Both the position numbers and the translations under genes were made by a program. Positions 6,608 through 8,152 of a stretch of 8,152 bases of DNA are shown piece after piece. Below the pieces are notes generated by a model, which made no database searches, had not been told where the DNA came from, and saw only the letters and a program-made list of their open reading frames with translations. Origin of the DNA: Campylobacterota bacterium (GTDB lineage Bacteria; Campylobacterota; Campylobacteria; Campylobacterales; JAADDG01); the NCBI GenBank assembly GCA_013154075.1, contig JAADDG010000190.1, forward strand, positions 1 through 8,152. Direction: 5' to 3'. Every line of letters starts with the position of its first letter. Within the stretch, counting starts at the first letter, position 1.

Positions 6608-6615
6608 TCCTCTCT
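6608..6615 (-). promoter_or_regulatory. Ribosome binding site supporting the TTG start of ubiE
   Basis: AGAGAGGA on the minus strand lies 6 nt before TTG at 6599-6601. No ATG or GTG occurs in frame between the AMIN gene stop (6650-6652) and this TTG, and the next Met is residue 10. The rest of the 48-nt gap shows no hairpin and no clear promoter. Confidence 0.6.
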
Positions 6616-6649
6616 TTTTAGGTAATGGTAGCGAATTAGGAGTTAGATT

Positions 6650-7408
6650 TTATTTAAGCAAAAGAAGATATCCGTTTGAAATCTTTTTTATCGAATATCT
6701 ATAATTGCCGTCAAGCTCGAAAACGACTCTAAAATAGTTGGTATGATTTCCCACAACTATCTTTTTTACAAACGAAACCTTACCGACTCTTATAATTTTA
6801 CTCTTGATATCCACCAAATTATAAAAATCCATCACTATTTTATATGGTTTTGCGATCATAAAATCTCTAATTTTTCTATTTTTGGTAAATAGATAGATCT
6901 TGTTTCCTTCCAATTTGACGGTTAGAAATCTATTGATTTTAATCGTTTTAGAGGAGATCTTGGAAGATTTTTCCTTTTTTGTAGAAGCTTTGGGCAGTTT
7001 TTTTGGTTTTGGTGCAGACTTTTGCTCAGCACTCTTTTGCTCTTTTTTTACCTCTTTAATCTCTCCCTTTTTAGCCTCTTTGGAGGTTGTAGTTTCGGAA
7101 GCGTTTGAATCTTTAAAAAGAATCTCCTCTTTTTGAGCGATAACCAAAGGTTTATGCCAATCGATACTCTCGTTTATAGAGATCTTTTTTAAAGATTCGC
7201 TACCATCGACATTTTGATATTTGATAACGATCTCTTTTAAAACTCTCGCACTGCTTGGCAAAGATATCTCTTTGGAGGAAAAAGGGGGATAGGTTTTTGT
7301 TTCGTTTGTAGCCTCTTCGAATTTTTTGATAATTTCGGCCGGAACGAAAGGGTTCTCTCTCGCAAACAAAAAAACGGATAAAATCGTAAAAATAATCGTT
7401 TTTTTCAT
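6650..7408 (-). CDS. Secreted AMIN-domain protein with Lys-rich linker
   Basis: This periplasmic protein of 252 residues probably binds cell wall or envelope components. The signal peptide is residues 1-16 (cut near LFA-RENPF); mature proteins beginning RENPF are common in Campylobacterota. Residues 17-95 are a small N-terminal region, 96-155 a low-complexity Lys/Glu/Ser/Ala linker, and 156-252 a strand-rich AMIN domain (MIAKPYKIVMDFYNL, then FRVVFELDGNYRYSI and the ending GYLLLLK). AMIN domains localize amidases or secretin parts, but no catalytic domain is attached here. The linker contains D-S-N-A-S (100-104), a match to the bacterial N-glycosylation sequon. It overlaps the FtsB-like gene by 4 nt (ATGA). 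By position after eno and the small coiled-coil gene it corresponds to the glycoprotein Cj1670c (CgpA) of Campylobacter jejuni, as I recall that locus. Confidence 0.8.
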   Translation of the reverse strand: MKKTIIFTILSVFLFARENPFVPAEIIKKFEEATNETKTYPPFSSKEISLPSSARVLKEIVIKYQNVDGSESLKKISINESIDWHKPLVIAQKEEILFKDSNASETTTSKEAKKGEIKEVKKEQKSAEQKSAPKPKKLPKASTKKEKSSKISSKTIKINRFLTVKLEGNKIYLFTKNRKIRDFMIAKPYKIVMDFYNLVDIKSKIIRVGKVSFVKKIVVGNHTNYFRVVFELDGNYRYSIKKISNGYLLLLK

Positions 7409-7689
7409 CTTTTAGTATCCGGTAAAGCTATCTGTTTTAGCTCAAAATATTTTCTTTGGAGCCTCGCATTTTCATCTTTTAACTCATCGGTCTTTTTTTG
7501 AAGAACTTCTCTTTGATTTTGAAGATTCAAAAGAGTCTCCAAAGAGTTCTCTCCAAAGAGAAGATTACCGATATAAACTCCAAGCATCACCACCAAGATA
7601 ATAAGAGCGGCGGCTTTTAGATAGAAGCTGCCGTCTCTTTTTCTCTCGAACTCTTCATAATTTAATAGATCGTCTCTTATATCTTTCAT
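7405..7689 (-). CDS. FtsB/DivIC-like septum formation initiator protein
   Basis: This is a small bitopic membrane protein of 94 residues: a cytoplasmic charged tail (1-22), one membrane helix (about 23-45, with AAALIILVVMLGVYIG) and a periplasmic coiled coil (about 48-86) rich in Leu, Gln, Lys and Glu. The size and layout match FtsB/DivIC, which in other bacteria forms a complex with FtsL and FtsQ and helps activate septal wall synthesis. The sequence itself has few diagnostic residues, so the call rests on architecture and on its place between eno and the AMIN gene. FtsB is also found next to eno in many other proteobacteria. The ATG (7687-7689) is 3 nt after the enolase stop and the stop overlaps the AMIN gene as ATGA. 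FtsL or another coiled-coil protein is possible. Confidence 0.75.
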   Translation of the reverse strand: MKDIRDDLLNYEEFERKRDGSFYLKAAALIILVVMLGVYIGNLLFGENSLETLLNLQNQREVLQKKTDELKDENARLQRKYFELKQIALPDTKR

Positions 7690-7692
7690 TTC

Positions 7693-8152
7693 TTAAAATA
7701 GAGTTTTTCCTATATATTCGCCGTATCCTATCTCTCTTTCTATATCGAGAAGTCTGTTATATTTAGCCGTTCTCTCACCTCTTGCGGGAGCTCCCGTTTT
7801 TATTTGAGCGGTATTTAGAGCAACCGCCAAATCGGCTATGAAAGCATCCTCGCTCTCTCCGCTTCTATGGCTCATTACGCAGTTATAACCGTTTCTTTGA
7901 GCAAGCCTTACCGTCTTCATAGTCTCGCTAACCGTTCCTATTTGGTTAGGCTTAATCAAGATGGCGTTTGCTATGCCCTTTTCTATACCTTCGGAGAGTA
8001 TTTTCTCATTCGTTACAAAAAGATCGTCTCCCACAAGCTGAACTTTATCTTTTAGTCTATCAGTTAGCTTCTTCCAGCCGTCCCAATCGTCTTCCGCCAT
8101 TCCGTCTTCGATAGATACGATAGGATATTTGTTTACGAGATTTTCATAAAAC
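7693..8152 (-). CDS. eno: Enolase (C-terminal part, 5' end outside the window)
   Basis: Enolase interconverts 2-phosphoglycerate and phosphoenolpyruvate in glycolysis and gluconeogenesis; in many bacteria it also joins the RNA degradosome. The open frame runs to the window edge, giving 152 C-terminal residues. The barrel active-site signatures follow in order: VSIEDG (metal-ligand Glu, E. coli Glu290), GDDLFVTN (metal-ligand Asp, Asp317), LIKPNQIGT (catalytic Lys, Lys342), MSHRSGE (the His-Arg-Ser phosphate-binding loop) and QIKTGAP (Lys393 equivalent). The G in SIEDG instead of P is, from memory, usual in Campylobacterota. The Met at 8098-8100 is internal, not the start, since conserved enolase sequence continues before it. 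The protein ends in YIGKTLF with TAA at 7693-7695. Confidence 0.97.
   Translation of the reverse strand, partial: FYENLVNKYPIVSIEDGMAEDDWDGWKKLTDRLKDKVQLVGDDLFVTNEKILSEGIEKGIANAILIKPNQIGTVSETMKTVRLAQRNGYNCVMSHRSGESEDAFIADLAVALNTAQIKTGAPARGERTAKYNRLLDIEREIGYGEYIGKTLF

Noticed and set aside
6602..6649. Rho-independent terminator or promoter between the AMIN gene and ubiE
   Set aside because: No GC-rich inverted repeat followed by a T run is visible, and the AT-rich words do not form a well-spaced -35/-10 pair.
7693..8100. A short 135-residue protein starting at the Met at 8098-8100
   Set aside because: The frame stays open to the window edge and the preceding residues (YPIVSIEDG) are conserved enolase, so this Met is internal.
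1..8152. Mobile element, CRISPR array, tRNA, defence system or phage gene
   Set aside because: No repeats with regular spacing, inverted repeat ends, transposase motifs or cloverleaf-like segments were seen. All genes are core-type and share the same strand and composition.

Overview
The window looks like a chromosomal housekeeping stretch from a Campylobacterota (Epsilonproteobacteria) genome. The reasons are the gene order enolase, FtsB/DivIC-like protein, AMIN-domain protein (as I recall it from Campylobacter eno-Cj1671c-Cj1670c), the close likeness of PyrC and UbiE to Campylobacter-type proteins, an AT-rich sequence with heavy AGA/ATA codon use, and a periplasmic protein whose mature end reads RENPF. 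A PII protein and Lys/Glu-rich proteins fit a free-living, perhaps vent-type or thermophilic member better than a host-adapted Campylobacter or Helicobacter. The exact genus is inference.

All twelve genes lie on the minus strand and are read from high to low coordinates: eno (5' end outside the window), ftsB-like, AMIN protein, ubiE, cyclophilin, glnB, phosphomannomutase/phosphoglucomutase, pyrC, response regulator, histidine kinase, PilZ-like protein, glmM (3' end outside). Most junctions overlap by 4 or 11 nt or have gaps of 1-3 nt. The only larger gaps are 48 nt before ubiE, 38 nt before the cyclophilin gene and 30 nt before glmM. No stretch over 300 bases lacks a gene. I see no tRNA, rRNA, CRISPR, insertion sequence or convincing terminator.

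Region by region: 7405-8152 holds glycolysis (eno) and a small divisome-type membrane protein. 6650-7408 is a secreted AMIN protein. 5891-6601 is menaquinone/ubiquinone methylation. 4939-5852 pairs a periplasmic proline isomerase with the nitrogen sensor PII. 2562-4936 covers sugar-phosphate interconversion and pyrimidine synthesis. 1078-2572 is a two-component pair whose kinase has almost no periplasmic part. 1-1076 is a degenerate PilZ-like protein followed by phosphoglucosamine mutase.

A loose common theme is envelope and growth: sugar-nucleotide precursors (PMM/PGM, GlmM, and UMP from PyrC), division (FtsB-like), a wall-directed AMIN protein and a membrane-sensing kinase. I do not see an obviously new system. 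The points most worth a second look are the degenerate PilZ-like protein next to the two-component pair, the kinase's unusual H-box and missing sensor domain, and a PglB-type glycosylation sequon in the AMIN protein.
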